Shown here: positions 48,950-58,090 of the stretch, in pieces
Layout: each line of letters opens with the position of its first letter
Numbering within the stretch: the first letter of the stretch is position 1
Assembly: GCF_038002825.1 (NCBI RefSeq)
Contig: NZ_JBBODF010000001.1
Coordinates: 6,572,001 to 6,636,000, forward strand
Source: Paenibacillus sp. FSL H8-0048
GTDB taxonomy: Bacteria > Bacillota > Bacilli > Paenibacillales > Paenibacillaceae
Direction: 5' to 3'
Length of the DNA: 64,000 bases
The notes under the pieces: model-generated
The model's database searches: none
What the model saw: only the letters and a program-made list of their open reading frames with translations
What the model was told of the DNA's origin: nothing
Translations under genes and position numbers: made by a program

Positions 48950-51343
48950 ATGAACGAGTCCAGAAGCAAGCTATGGCTTAATGCGGAGTGGTGTTTCCAT
49001 AACGGGGATGTACCCCAGGCATGGTACAAGGGATATGACGACAACGATTGGCGTAAAGTCACAATTCCGCATGATTGGGCCGTCGAGGCTGATTTCTCCA
49101 GAGATTATTCCAGCGGCAGCGGGTATCTGCCCGGTGGAACCGGCTGGTACCGCAAGCATATTGTGTTGCCGGACCGGCTGGAGGGTAAACGTGCGTACCT
49201 TACCTTCGAGGGCGTCTACAACCATTCGCAGGTCTGGGTTAACAGCTATTATTTGGGCAAACGTCCTTATGGTTATAGCACGTTCACTTATGAAATCACG
49301 GATCTGCTGGCGTATGGAGGAGCTGTGAATACCATTGCTGTAAAAGTGAACCATGCGGAGACAGCAGACTCCCGCTGGTACACCGGTTCGGGTATCTACC
49401 GCGATGTATATCTGACCTTTACGCATGACATTCATGTTGCAGAGTACGGTGTTTTTGCATGGGCAGCTGAGATTGGCCGGGATGGGGCGGAGCTGCAGGT
49501 AGAGACCCGAATTCTGAACGAAACAGGGGAACCGGCAGAGATTGGTGTACGTCATACTCTTGTGGATGAGGAGGGCATCGATGCGGGAACCTCATTTGAG
49601 CTGCTGCCGGCGGCGGGCGGTACGGAATGCAGTCAACAAGTCATTCAAGTGAAGGAACCGAAGCTCTGGTCGCCGGAAGCTCCCAACATGTATACACTCC
49701 TTACAGAAATAATCTGGAAGGGTGCAACGGTTGATGAGGTCCGCACTCCCGTCGGTCTCCGGAGCATTCACTTCGATCCGGCGGATGGGTTCAAGCTGAA
49801 TGGAAAGTCTCTTAAGATCAAGGGAGTCTGTGTGCATCATGACGCCGGGTGCCTCGGCGCTGCCGTTCCTGGCGATGTCTGGGTCCGGCGGCTGCGCTAC
49901 CTTAAGGACATGGGCTGCAATGCCATCCGCATGAGCCATAACCCGCCGGCTCCGGTTCTCCTGGATTTATGCGATCAAATGGGATTTATGGTGATGGACG
50001 AAGCTTTTGATGAATGGGAGGGTGTCAAGAACAAGTGGTCTACCGGACATAATGTCTATCCTCCAAAGCACTTCGGTTATTATGTGGATTTCCCGGAATG
50101 GGGCATTACGGATATTCAAGAGATGGTGCTGCGCGACCGAAACCATCCTTCTATTATTCTGTGGAGTATTGGCAATGAGGTAGACTATCCTAACGATCCT
50201 TACTGTCACCCCTCCTTCCAGACGATGACCGGCAACAATGATGCCAACAAGTCTGCTGCAGAACGTGTCTATGATCCGAACAAGCCGAATGCTGAACGTC
50301 TTACTGTCATAGCCGGAAAGCTGGTGCAGGCAGTGAAGGCCTGTGACAAGACACGGCCAGTAACGGCAGCGCTGGCTTATCCCGAACTAGCTAATCTGAT
50401 CGGTTATTCCGATACACTCGATGTGGTTGGCTATAACTACAGGGAGTCTTTATATGAAAAGGATCGGAGCTCTTATCCGGATCGTGTGCTCTACGGCAGC
50501 GAGAATTCTCCGGGGCTGCAGGAGTGGCTGGCGGTCCGCGATAACACCGATATCTGCGCACAGTTTATATGGACCGGAATCGACTATTTGGGCGAAGCGC
50601 ATGGCTGGCCGATACGGGCCTCGCAGGCAGGATTCATAGACCTTGCCGGTTTCCCGAAACCAAGCTATTATTACCGCCAGAGCCTGTGGAGCGATACGCC
50701 GATGGCTTATCTCGCCGTCCGCAGAGCAGGTGAACCGGGAATATCAGACACTGGTGGACGGGCAGGCGGCGGGCCAAGCTGGAACTGGGAGCCGGGCGAG
50801 CGGTTAATTGTAGACGGGTATACCAATCTTGCTGCTGCGGAACTGTACCTCAATGGCAAGCTGCTGGGGGGAGGAAGTCCTGATGAGAGCGGGGAGCTGC
50901 TGCTGAGCTGGGAGGTGAACTTTGAACCGGGGACGCTGCTTTTAACGGGGACAGACGAACAGGGCCGAACAGTCAAGCGGGAGCTGCACACGGCGGCAGC
51001 GCCTGAGCAGCTCAGGCTGACAGCCGATACCCTGCAGCTGCGGGCGAACCTGCGTGATATCGTCCATGTGGAGTTCGAAATTGTGGATGCGGCGGGCATT
51101 GGGGTCTATGGCGCGGAGGTTCCTGTCACGGTGACCGTAGAGGGAGCGGGTGAATTTCTGGGACTAGAGAATGGAAATGTGCAGGATCTGGAGCCTTACC
51201 GTTCCCATACACGAAATACCCATAACGGTAAGCTGCTGGCCTATATCCGGGCCGGAGCAGTCCCCGGAACGATTAAGGTCACTGCGGTCACTCCAGGGCT
51301 ATCGCCGGCAGAGCTTGAAATAAATTCTTATATTCACCCCTAG
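48950..51343 (+). CDS. GH2 beta-galactosidase-type enzyme, 797 aa
   Basis: Sugar-binding jelly roll (PHDWAVEADFSRDYSSGSGY, GGTGWYRKHIVLPD), Ig-like domain, TIM barrel with acid/base Glu in IILWSIGNEVDYPN and nucleophile Glu in VLYGSENSPG, then DUF4982-like and further beta domains. The ARMSHNPP-type loop appears as AIRMSHNPPAPVLLDLCDQM. No signal peptide, so it acts on imported sugars in the cytosol. AAGGAGAAGCGC precedes ATG 48950; last gene of the LacI-controlled operon. Confidence 0.92.
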   Translation: MNESRSKLWLNAEWCFHNGDVPQAWYKGYDDNDWRKVTIPHDWAVEADFSRDYSSGSGYLPGGTGWYRKHIVLPDRLEGKRAYLTFEGVYNHSQVWVNSYYLGKRPYGYSTFTYEITDLLAYGGAVNTIAVKVNHAETADSRWYTGSGIYRDVYLTFTHDIHVAEYGVFAWAAEIGRDGAELQVETRILNETGEPAEIGVRHTLVDEEGIDAGTSFELLPAAGGTECSQQVIQVKEPKLWSPEAPNMYTLLTEIIWKGATVDEVRTPVGLRSIHFDPADGFKLNGKSLKIKGVCVHHDAGCLGAAVPGDVWVRRLRYLKDMGCNAIRMSHNPPAPVLLDLCDQMGFMVMDEAFDEWEGVKNKWSTGHNVYPPKHFGYYVDFPEWGITDIQEMVLRDRNHPSIILWSIGNEVDYPNDPYCHPSFQTMTGNNDANKSAAERVYDPNKPNAERLTVIAGKLVQAVKACDKTRPVTAALAYPELANLIGYSDTLDVVGYNYRESLYEKDRSSYPDRVLYGSENSPGLQEWLAVRDNTDICAQFIWTGIDYLGEAHGWPIRASQAGFIDLAGFPKPSYYYRQSLWSDTPMAYLAVRRAGEPGISDTGGRAGGGPSWNWEPGERLIVDGYTNLAAAELYLNGKLLGGGSPDESGELLLSWEVNFEPGTLLLTGTDEQGRTVKRELHTAAAPEQLRLTADTLQLRANLRDIVHVEFEIVDAAGIGVYGAEVPVTVTVEGAGEFLGLENGNVQDLEPYRSHTRNTHNGKLLAYIRAGAVPGTIKVTAVTPGLSPAELEINSYIHP

Positions 51344-51373
51344 AGGGAATACCACAATCGGTTCTAATGAAAT

Positions 51374-51404
51374 GACTGCTGCCAATTCTGGCGCAGTCTT
51401 TTTT
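51374..51404 (+). terminator. Terminator of the beta-galactosidase operon
   Basis: GACTGC-TGCCA-ATTC-TGGC-GCAGTC followed by TTTTTT, 31 bp after the stop. Confidence 0.9.
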
Positions 51405-51407
51405 GTT

Positions 51408-51495
51408 TACGATTTCACCGCCTTGTGCCGGGATAAAACCGCAATCCTCTTCTCCCACCTTTTAGGTTCTGTGAAGCCCGCGGGCCGAATCATCG
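51408..51495 (+). pseudogene. Fragment of an ABC exporter ATPase gene
   Basis: This segment encodes YDFTALCRDKTAILFSHLLG and SVKPAGRII, matching the half-transporter B gene at 43727-43820 (YNDFAALCRDKTAILVSH... SVKLADRIL), in frame and at high nucleotide similarity, without the rest of the gene. It begins directly after the operon terminator. A relic of duplication or recombination. Confidence 0.75.
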
Positions 51496-51599
51496 CAGTA
51501 AATGTATGCGGAAAACAACATACAATGTGCAGGTTCATAAGATACCAAACTTGAAAGTACATGCTATCGGAGTATAGTTATTCTCAGGAGGAATGCTAT

Positions 51600-51695
51600 A
51601 TGGCTACGTGGGTTCCTCATCAAACACCCAAACCACAACAAGGAGAAAACCATGACCATCCAACTCGTAAACGGCGATCTATTAGAAGCCAGTGA
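51600..51695 (+). CDS. Possible 31-aa leader ORF overlapping the macro-domain gene
   Basis: AGGAGGAATGCTAT precedes ATG 51600; the frame MATWVPHQTPKPQQGENHDH... ends at TGA 51693-51695, 44 bp into the macro-domain gene in another frame. It may be a coupling leader or simply chance. Confidence 0.28.
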   Translation: MATWVPHQTPKPQQGENHDHPTRKRRSIRSQ

Positions 51696-52101
51696 AGATA
51701 TTCTGGGACATCAGGTGAATTGTCAGGGAGTGATGGGGTCGGGGATTGCGAAGATCCTGCGGGACCGTTATCCGAACTTATATCCTGAGTATAAAAAATA
51801 CTGTGACCAGCACACGCCTGACGGGTTGCTCGGACACTGCCAGCTGGTGCAGACGGGCGAGAAGCACACGGCGAATCTGTTCGGCCAGCTTAACTATGGA
51901 AGGAGCAAAACCCGGTACACCGATTATGGTGCGCTGGAGCGAGCATTAACTACACTGAAGACAGAAGCACAGGCGAGGGGGCTGTCTGTCGCGCTCCCGT
52001 ACAACATTGGCTGCGGACTGGCGAACGGGGAGTGGAGTTTGGTAGAGGAGATGATTGGGAAGGTTTTTGCAGACTATGAAGTTACGTTGTATAAGATTTA
52101 A
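51652..52101 (+). CDS. Macro domain protein, 149 aa
   Basis: A lone macro domain of the ALC1-like/TARG1 type: IQLVNGDLLEASEDILGHQV, NCQGVMGSGIAKILRDRYPN, and the phosphate-binding loop VALPYNIGCGLANGEWSLVE. Members bind ADP-ribose and some remove ADP-ribose from Glu or from DNA/nucleotides. ATG 51652 follows AAGGAGAAAACC. No neighbouring ADP-ribosyltransferase is seen. Shares a terminator with the convergent AraC gene. Confidence 0.9.
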   Translation: MTIQLVNGDLLEASEDILGHQVNCQGVMGSGIAKILRDRYPNLYPEYKKYCDQHTPDGLLGHCQLVQTGEKHTANLFGQLNYGRSKTRYTDYGALERALTTLKTEAQARGLSVALPYNIGCGLANGEWSLVEEMIGKVFADYEVTLYKI

Positions 52102-52110
52102 ATATGATTA

Positions 52111-52152
52111 AAAATAAAGCCAGACTGCTCACAAGCGGTCTGGCTTTATTTT
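52111..52152. terminator. Bidirectional terminator
   Basis: AAAATAAAGCCAGAC / GTCTGGCTTTATTTT: fifteen perfect pairs with a 12-nt loop, between convergent genes. Confidence 0.92.
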
Positions 52153-52926
52153 GTGCTCCCTGTACTGGGTGGGCGTCTGCCCCGTCTGCTGCTTGAACTG
52201 GCGCATGAAGTGAATCTCGCTGGCGTAGCCGCTCATTTCGGCGGTCTTTTTGACGGAGATATCTGTGGTGGCGAGCAGGTACTTGGCATGTTCGATCCGG
52301 CTGGCAATGACGTCGGCCATCGGGCTTACACCGAAGTAGTCTTTATACAGGTGCTGGAAGCAGGAACGGCTCATGGTCAGCTCGTGGGATAATCCATCGA
52401 TCGTCCAGTTGAGGAAGGGCTGATTGTAGATTTTGGTGCGGATAATGGACATCTTGTTGTAGTGTGTGTTGCCGACTTCTCTCTGGGTCGAATGAATCCG
52501 GTTGCTGAGCTTAATGAAGAATAGCCGCAGATATAATTCAATCGTCTCGTCCTTATGCGGATTTCCGGAATACGCTTCATAGCACAAATGGTTAATGATG
52601 ATCGACAGCTCGTTCAGGTCGCCAATCGGGATCACTTCATCCCTGGGGATCGCCAGCCGGTCCAGCAGCGCTTCATCCCCCGGCTTGTCCAGCCGGAAAT
52701 GGAACCAGTCATTGGTGAACTGTGACCCGTATGCCCGGTAGAACTGAGGCGTATGCTCACTGTACAGGATGAAGGAGTCCGGACCTGTCACCCGGCTCTT
52801 TCCCTCCAAAGTAAAGATGGCCGGCGTCTTCAGCAACAGCAGCATATAGTCTCCTGACCCTTGAGGCCTGTTGATAATAAAATCCGCGTCATGGCTGTGA
52901 TTATAGCCGATGTTGTGTATGTTCAT
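52129..52926 (-). CDS. AraC family regulator of the GH5/GH51 genes, 265 aa
   Basis: ATG 52926 (GGGAGGCTCCT upstream) is preferred to the longer frame. An N-terminal cupin-like domain (SGDYMLLLLKTPAIFTLEGK, SFILYSEHTPQFYRAYG) precedes two HTHs: LNWTIDGLSHELTMSRSCFQ with DYFGVSPMADVIASRIEHAK, and VKKTAEMSGYASEIHFMRQF. It is divergent from the GH5 and GH51 genes with a 15-bp palindrome between, so it likely activates them on sensing a plant-derived sugar. Confidence 0.9.
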   Translation of the reverse strand: MNIHNIGYNHSHDADFIINRPQGSGDYMLLLLKTPAIFTLEGKSRVTGPDSFILYSEHTPQFYRAYGSQFTNDWFHFRLDKPGDEALLDRLAIPRDEVIPIGDLNELSIIINHLCYEAYSGNPHKDETIELYLRLFFIKLSNRIHSTQREVGNTHYNKMSIIRTKIYNQPFLNWTIDGLSHELTMSRSCFQHLYKDYFGVSPMADVIASRIEHAKYLLATTDISVKKTAEMSGYASEIHFMRQFKQQTGQTPTQYREHKIKPDRL

Positions 52927-52979
52927 AGGAGCCTCCCGCATAGCAGATAGATCTATTGTAGAAGCAAACAGGCTGTCTT

Positions 52980-52994
52980 GCAATCATCGATTGC
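52980..52994. promoter_or_regulatory. Palindrome between araC-type and GH5 genes
   Basis: GCAATC-ATC-GATTGC, perfect six-base arms, 54 bp upstream of the AraC start in the divergent region; candidate regulator site. Confidence 0.45.
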
Positions 52995-53114
52995 ACAATA
53001 AGTTAGTACTTACGCACGATGTGTAATTGTTCTGGGGCCAGGGTTTATCTATGCTTAAGGCAGGTAAGCAAGGTGAGTATACAATGAAGGCTGAGGCCTG
53101 AGAGGATGATCGAG

Positions 53115-54128
53115 ATGAAAGAATGGATTGGTTATACCAGAGGGGTGAATCTCGGAGGCTGGCTGTCCCAGTGTCCGTATCAGCATTCCCATTATGATAG
53201 CTTCATTACAGAGAAGGATATCGAGACGATTGCCTCCTGGGGTCTGGACCATGTCCGGCTGCCGGTGGATTATGAAGTGATAGAGGATACGGGGAATGCA
53301 GAGACTTACGCCGGGTTCAAGCATATCGACAATTGCATCCGCTGGTGTGCTGCTCATGGGCTGAATCTCATTATTGATCTGCATAAGACACCGGGCTTCT
53401 CCTTCGACAGCGTGGCCGCGAATTCCCTGTTCGATGATCCGGCGCTCCAGGAGCGGTTCCTGAATCTGTGGAAGGCGATTGCCAGCCGGTATGCCAGCTA
53501 TAAGGATACTGTGGCTTTTGAATTGCTCAATGAGATTGTGGAGAAAGACAGCAGCCGCTGGAATGCGTTGGCCCACCGGACGATTACGGAGATCCGCAAG
53601 CATGCGCCGGAGACCAAAATCGTTATCGGCGGCATCCAGTGGAACAGCGTGCACACCCTCGTGCTGCTGGATCAGCCTTTTGATGAGAATATCGTGTACA
53701 CATTCCACTTCTATGAGCCGTTCCTGTTCACACACCAGCGTGCGGCTTGGGTGGAGCAGATGCCTAAGAGCAGCATGGAGTATCCGGGGGACCTTGCGAA
53801 CTACCGCAGCACTTCGGCGGCTATTGGCGCTTTTGGCTCCGGGCTTCATGCAGATGGGATCAGCGAGATGGGTCCAGCGTACATGACCAGCCTGATTCAG
53901 AACGCCATCGACGTTGCTGCGGAGCGGAATGTGTATCTGTACTGCGGCGAATATGGGGTCATTGAGCAAGCTCCGCCGCAGGGTGTGGTGAACTGGTACC
54001 GGGATGTGCATGGGGTATTCGAGCAATACAAGATAGGCCGGGCCGCCTGGACGTATAAAAAGATGGACTTCGGCATCTCGGACCGGTACGACAGCAGTAT
54101 AACGTCTGAGATTATTGCTTATTTATAA
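53115..54128 (+). CDS. GH5-type glycoside hydrolase, 337 aa
   Basis: ATG 53115 (MKEWIGYTRGVNLGGWLSQC) follows GAGAGG; an ATG at 53106 is possible. TIM-barrel GH5 features: RGVNLGGWL, WGLDHVRLPVDYEVIED, acid/base Glu in AFELLNEIVEKD, ENIVYTFHFYEPFLFTHQ, and nucleophile Glu in LYCGEYGVIEQ. Substrates in this group include beta-glucans and mannans. No signal peptide: intracellular. Followed by the GH51 gene in the same direction, 86 bp on. Confidence 0.88.
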   Translation: MKEWIGYTRGVNLGGWLSQCPYQHSHYDSFITEKDIETIASWGLDHVRLPVDYEVIEDTGNAETYAGFKHIDNCIRWCAAHGLNLIIDLHKTPGFSFDSVAANSLFDDPALQERFLNLWKAIASRYASYKDTVAFELLNEIVEKDSSRWNALAHRTITEIRKHAPETKIVIGGIQWNSVHTLVLLDQPFDENIVYTFHFYEPFLFTHQRAAWVEQMPKSSMEYPGDLANYRSTSAAIGAFGSGLHADGISEMGPAYMTSLIQNAIDVAAERNVYLYCGEYGVIEQAPPQGVVNWYRDVHGVFEQYKIGRAAWTYKKMDFGISDRYDSSITSEIIAYL

Positions 54129-54214
54129 GCAGTCCAAAACTTCTCTGGAGTCACGGCTACCCCGTAATGGAAACTTCACAGTTTAACTACTTTTTTCTAA
54201 GCGAGGTCTTATAA

Positions 54215-56161
54215 ATGAAAATACAAATTACAGATAAACCCGGAGTGTCGATCTCCAAGGGGATGATCGGGCTCTTCTTCGAGGATATCAACTATGGGCT
54301 GGACGGCGGGCTGCATGCTGAGATGATTGAGAACCGTTCCTTCGAGTTCATGAAGGCGCAGGGCGATAGAGGGAGCTACAGTGAGAGCCATGACGGGCTC
54401 TATGGCTGGACGGCTTATCCCGCAGAGGCCAGCGGAGCCACCCTTCAGATTGGGACGGAGCATCCGCAGAATGAGGTCAATCCCCATTACCTGGCGTTTA
54501 CCGCCGGGGAGATGCAGAACGCTTTTACCAATAAGGCCTATGATGGCGTGTCTCTGAAGCCGGGACTTACGTATGGGGTATCCTTCTATGCCAGAGCGGA
54601 GGGGTATGCAGGGGGTATTGAAGTTTCCGTTGAGCGAAATAGCACAGTTATGGCGCAGGCTGTCATCGCGACAGCGGTGAGTGGTGAATGGACACGCTAT
54701 ACGGCGCAGCTTAGCAGCAGTGAGCCTGTATCGTATGGGGATTTCGTCATCCGGCTGGATGAGCCGGGCACGGTCTGCTTCGACTTCATTTCCATGATTC
54801 CCTCCGATGCGGTGCTGGGCTTGTTCCGCCGGGATCTGGTCGGGCTGCTGGAGGAGATGAAGCCGGGCTTCCTGCGTTTCCCGGGTGGTTGTATTGTTGA
54901 GGGCTATAACCTGGAGAACCGCTACCAATGGAAGCGGAGTGTGGGAGCCGCTGAGCAGCGCAAGAATAACAGCAGCCGCTGGGCGCTGCACGGGAATAAT
55001 GAAGAGAATCAGTACACGAGCGAGTACAGCCACTATAATCAGAGCCTGGGGATCGGGTTCTATGAGTATTTCCTGCTGTGTGAATACCTGGGGGCACGGC
55101 CGATTCCGGTGCTGAATGTGGGGCTGGCCTGCCAGTTCCAGTCTACTGAGCATGTGGGCGTACATGATGAAGATTTCCAGGAATATATTCAGGATGCGCT
55201 GGACCTGCTGGAATTCGCCAACGGACCGGTCGATTCACCGTGGGGCCGCCTGCGGAGTGAGATGGGTCACCCGGAGCCGTTCGGTCTGGAGATGATCGGA
55301 ATCGGCAATGAGCAGTGGGAGACGGAGCATGCGGACTTTTTCATCAGATACGATCTGTTCGAGCAGGCGATTCATGCGGCTTACCCGTCTGTGCAGCTAA
55401 TCGGCTCTGCCGGGCCGGATGTCAGCTCTGACAACTACACCCGGGCTTGGGAATATTACCGGAAGCGGGCTGAGGGCAATCCAAACTTTGTCTACGCTAT
55501 CGATGAGCATTATTATGTGAAGCCGGAATGGCTGTGCGAGAACGTGCATTTCTATGATCAATATCCGCGGGATATCAAGGTGTTCGCCGGGGAATATGCG
55601 GGCCACTATGGCAACGGGATGAATTCGCCGCACTTCAACAGCTGGGGCGCTGCGCTGGCAGAAGCCGCATTCCTGACGGGCCTTGAGCGCAATGCCGATA
55701 TCGTCGTGCTGGCCTCCTATGCGCCGCTGTTTGCCAGACTCGGCTATGCCCAATGGTCGCCGGACATGATCTGGTTCGATGGCGAGAACAGCTACGGTAC
55801 GCCAAGCTACTATGTGCAGCAACTGTACAGTACGCTGATGGGAACGAAGGTGCTGCAGACGGTACATGACCAGGAGGAGATTCCTTACACTGTATCTTAT
55901 GATGAGGAGCAGCAGGCCCTCTATGTGAAGCTGGTGAACACGCAGGACCGTACCATTCAGGTGGAGCTGGAGACTGCGCTGTTCTTGACCGGAAGCGGCG
56001 AAGCCTATGTGATGCAGGGCGAGGAGACGGAAGTGAACTCGATTGAGGCTCCACGCAACATCGCGCCTAAGCGTGTGCCGCTTGAAACCGCAAGCCGGAT
56101 GGTTTATACACTTGAGCCGAAGTCGTTCCATGTGCTGCGGATGGAGTGCGGGGTAAGGTAA
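54215..56161 (+). CDS. GH51 alpha-L-arabinofuranosidase, 648 aa
   Basis: N-terminal GH51 region (ISKGMIGLFFEDINYGLDGG, MIENRSFEF), an inserted CBM-like beta domain (about residues 60-190), then the catalytic barrel: LRFPGGCIVEGYNLENRYQW, acid/base Glu in MIGIGNEQWETEH, nucleophile Glu in KVFAGEYAGHYG, and a C-terminal beta domain (VSYDEEQQALYVKLVNTQDR). It releases arabinofuranose from arabinan or arabinoxylan oligomers. No signal peptide. Probably controlled with the GH5 gene by the divergent AraC protein. Confidence 0.93.
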   Translation: MKIQITDKPGVSISKGMIGLFFEDINYGLDGGLHAEMIENRSFEFMKAQGDRGSYSESHDGLYGWTAYPAEASGATLQIGTEHPQNEVNPHYLAFTAGEMQNAFTNKAYDGVSLKPGLTYGVSFYARAEGYAGGIEVSVERNSTVMAQAVIATAVSGEWTRYTAQLSSSEPVSYGDFVIRLDEPGTVCFDFISMIPSDAVLGLFRRDLVGLLEEMKPGFLRFPGGCIVEGYNLENRYQWKRSVGAAEQRKNNSSRWALHGNNEENQYTSEYSHYNQSLGIGFYEYFLLCEYLGARPIPVLNVGLACQFQSTEHVGVHDEDFQEYIQDALDLLEFANGPVDSPWGRLRSEMGHPEPFGLEMIGIGNEQWETEHADFFIRYDLFEQAIHAAYPSVQLIGSAGPDVSSDNYTRAWEYYRKRAEGNPNFVYAIDEHYYVKPEWLCENVHFYDQYPRDIKVFAGEYAGHYGNGMNSPHFNSWGAALAEAAFLTGLERNADIVVLASYAPLFARLGYAQWSPDMIWFDGENSYGTPSYYVQQLYSTLMGTKVLQTVHDQEEIPYTVSYDEEQQALYVKLVNTQDRTIQVELETALFLTGSGEAYVMQGEETEVNSIEAPRNIAPKRVPLETASRMVYTLEPKSFHVLRMECGVR

Positions 56162-56205
56162 TGTGGGCGAAAGTAGTGCTCGCAAGATCAAATAAAAGGA
56201 ATATG

Positions 56206-56240
56206 GGGGGGACGGGAGGTTGCCGTCTCCCCTTCTTTTT
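56206..56240 (+). terminator. Terminator after the GH51 gene
   Basis: GGGGGGACGG / CCGTCTCCCC arms with a seven-base loop, then TTCTTTTT. Confidence 0.88.
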
Positions 56241-56256
56241 CGAGGAGTCAGTTTAA

Positions 56257-57936
56257 TTGTATTCCGGAGACAATTTCATAATTCAAAACCCTTGCTATAC
56301 CTGGTTTTTTTGAGCATAGAAAAAGGAGTACCTCCCCAAATTCTCGAAGTTATAGGTGACGAAACCAACACCCGAGAAGAAAAGAGGTAATCCCTATCTA
56401 TTCTATTCGACAAGAAGAACTGTTTTCCTTTGAGGAATTGCTCCAGATGGCTCCGGAAGATAAATATAGCCAAATCTTTGAACACTTACATTTAGCTCCA
56501 GTTCTGTTCGCACTGCGGAAAAAGAGCCACCGTGGACGGCCTGAAAAACTAAACGTACCTGCCATGATCTACTCGCTGCTGATTGCCAAAATGGAGAACA
56601 TCGAGTTTGTCTCTGCCTTGGTCCGGCGATTGAATCATAGCCACGAATTTCGAGTCCAGTGCCGGTTTACGGGCTCGGACAATATTCCCAGTCAGGCCTC
56701 CTATTCTCGTTTGATTCATGCCCTAGCGCAAACGGGAATGCTGGAACAACTTCAGGATCGCCTAGTCACCTCTGCCCTAGAAGAAGGTTTTGTGAGCGGC
56801 ACCCATCTGGCTGTGGATTCCTCGATGGTTGAGGCATGGGATTGCCAATTTAGCGAATCAGCCTCCAAGCGTCGTGCGGCTCGCCGGGAGCAAAAGAAAG
56901 GCGAAGCTCCGGGGGCCGAACAACTTCAGCTCGAACATCAAGAGCCTGAGCCGAAGGCGGTGAACGCGCCGCTGAAGAAACCCAGGTACAGCAAGCCAGG
57001 TCGTCCATCCCAGGCCGAAAAGGAACGTCGGCGCGAGGAAATGGAAGCCTATGAACAAAGTCTCGGACCGTTCCAGAAAACCATTGAAGCGATGTTGCCG
57101 TACACGTACGATGAACTGCTGACCGAGTTGCCCCGGCATGCTGCGCGTTGTGACAAGAAAAATACGAAGGGCCGAATGACCAGCTATTACGGGTTCAAGG
57201 CGAATCTGCTGGTCGACACGGACAGCCAGTATATCCTCAGTGGGCTCTTTAGTTCGGCCAATCCGAATGACCAGCGTATGGCGGTCGTCCTTCTCAAAGG
57301 CCTGCTCCTAAAGTTTCCGATGCTAAAGGTCAAGCATATCTTGGGCGACAAAGGCTACGACTGCGCGGCAATCTACCAGTTGATTCATACGCTCGGCGCC
57401 TATCCTGCGATTTCCCTGATTCACCATAAAGACCCGCCTGCAGGAATGAATCTGGATTACACGCCGGTGTGCGCTCAAGGACATACGTACCGTTACGACA
57501 GTTTTGATGCCAAGTATGAGACCCTGAAGTACACCCGGCCTAGCGAATGCAAAGGCTGTGAGCTTTCCGGTTCCGATTGCCAAAAAGTGTTTAAAATTCG
57601 CATGCAAACGGATTTGCGGTTGCACACTTATCCCGCCAGAGGTAGCGAAAGTTTTACCACCCTGTACAACAAGCGGACGGCCGTGGAGCGTGTGTTTGCC
57701 TATCTCAAAGAGTATTTCGGGATGAAACGCACACGTCACCGGGGTGTCCGGGCAAGTGTCGATTTCCAGCTCAGTACGCTCGCGTACAATTTGAGTAAGT
57801 TTGCATTAGACAAATTGAATCAGCAGTTGAGAGACTCCCAGCAAGTGGCCTGATTTTTTTAAAAAATATGACCTTAGATTTTGGACCAATCTTGCATTTC
57901 AGTAAACTGAATTATGAAATTGACTCCGAATTACAG
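56257..57936 (+). mobile_element. Insertion sequence, 1680 bp, TTAA target duplication
   Basis: Ends are imperfect inverted repeats of about 29 bp: left TTGTATTCCGGAGACAATTT and right (minus strand) CTGTAATTCGGAGTCAATTT, both followed by CATAATTCA. TTAA flanks at 56253-56256 and 57937-57940. One transposase ORF, no frameshift. It sits harmlessly between the GH51 terminator and the TetR promoter. Confidence 0.85.
56396..57853 (+). CDS. DDE transposase (IS1182-like, DUF4277/DDE_Tnp_1 type), about 485 aa
   Basis: The coding frame extends upstream of the TTG at 56438 through YSIRQEELFSFEELLQMAPE, a typical transposase N-terminus, and the RBS AAAGAGG lies eight bases before ATC 56396, so initiation at a rare ATC or a mutated ATG is likely. 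Catalytic residues: Asp in THLAVDSSMVEAWD, Asp in HILGDKGYDC, Glu in NKRTAVERVFAYLKEYFGMK. A Cys cluster (CKGCELSGSDC) and a long basic linker are also present. It belongs to a different subgroup from the IS at 6891. Confidence 0.85.
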   Translation: MYSIRQEELFSFEELLQMAPEDKYSQIFEHLHLAPVLFALRKKSHRGRPEKLNVPAMIYSLLIAKMENIEFVSALVRRLNHSHEFRVQCRFTGSDNIPSQASYSRLIHALAQTGMLEQLQDRLVTSALEEGFVSGTHLAVDSSMVEAWDCQFSESASKRRAARREQKKGEAPGAEQLQLEHQEPEPKAVNAPLKKPRYSKPGRPSQAEKERRREEMEAYEQSLGPFQKTIEAMLPYTYDELLTELPRHAARCDKKNTKGRMTSYYGFKANLLVDTDSQYILSGLFSSANPNDQRMAVVLLKGLLLKFPMLKVKHILGDKGYDCAAIYQLIHTLGAYPAISLIHHKDPPAGMNLDYTPVCAQGHTYRYDSFDAKYETLKYTRPSECKGCELSGSDCQKVFKIRMQTDLRLHTYPARGSESFTTLYNKRTAVERVFAYLKEYFGMKRTRHRGVRASVDFQLSTLAYNLSKFALDKLNQQLRDSQQVA

Positions 57937-58001
57937 TTAACCTTCAGCCGACGCGCATTGGAATTTTGACACCACCAACATCCCGGTATAAAATAAATTA
58001 A

Positions 58002-58045
58002 AATGATAGATAAACATATCATTATAATAACTGAAATATCATTTC
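58002..58045. promoter_or_regulatory. Palindromic operator region of the tetR gene
   Basis: AATGATA-N8-TATCATT (58002-58023) and TGAAAT-ATC-ATTTCA (58032-58046) are two palindromes sharing ATATCATT, 45-90 bp before the TetR start; likely auto-regulation sites. Confidence 0.6.
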
Positions 58046-58090
58046 ACTGAAAACTATCACCCACCCTACAGCAGAGGCAGGCCTAAATTC

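Noticed and set aside
53055..54026. Minus-strand ORF of 323 codons
   Set aside because: It is antisense to the GH5 gene, whose catalytic motifs are intact; no RBS or domain pattern.
54209..55165. Minus-strand ORF of 318 codons, and a similar one at 55397-56191
   Set aside because: Both are antisense shadows of the GH51 gene created by strong codon bias.
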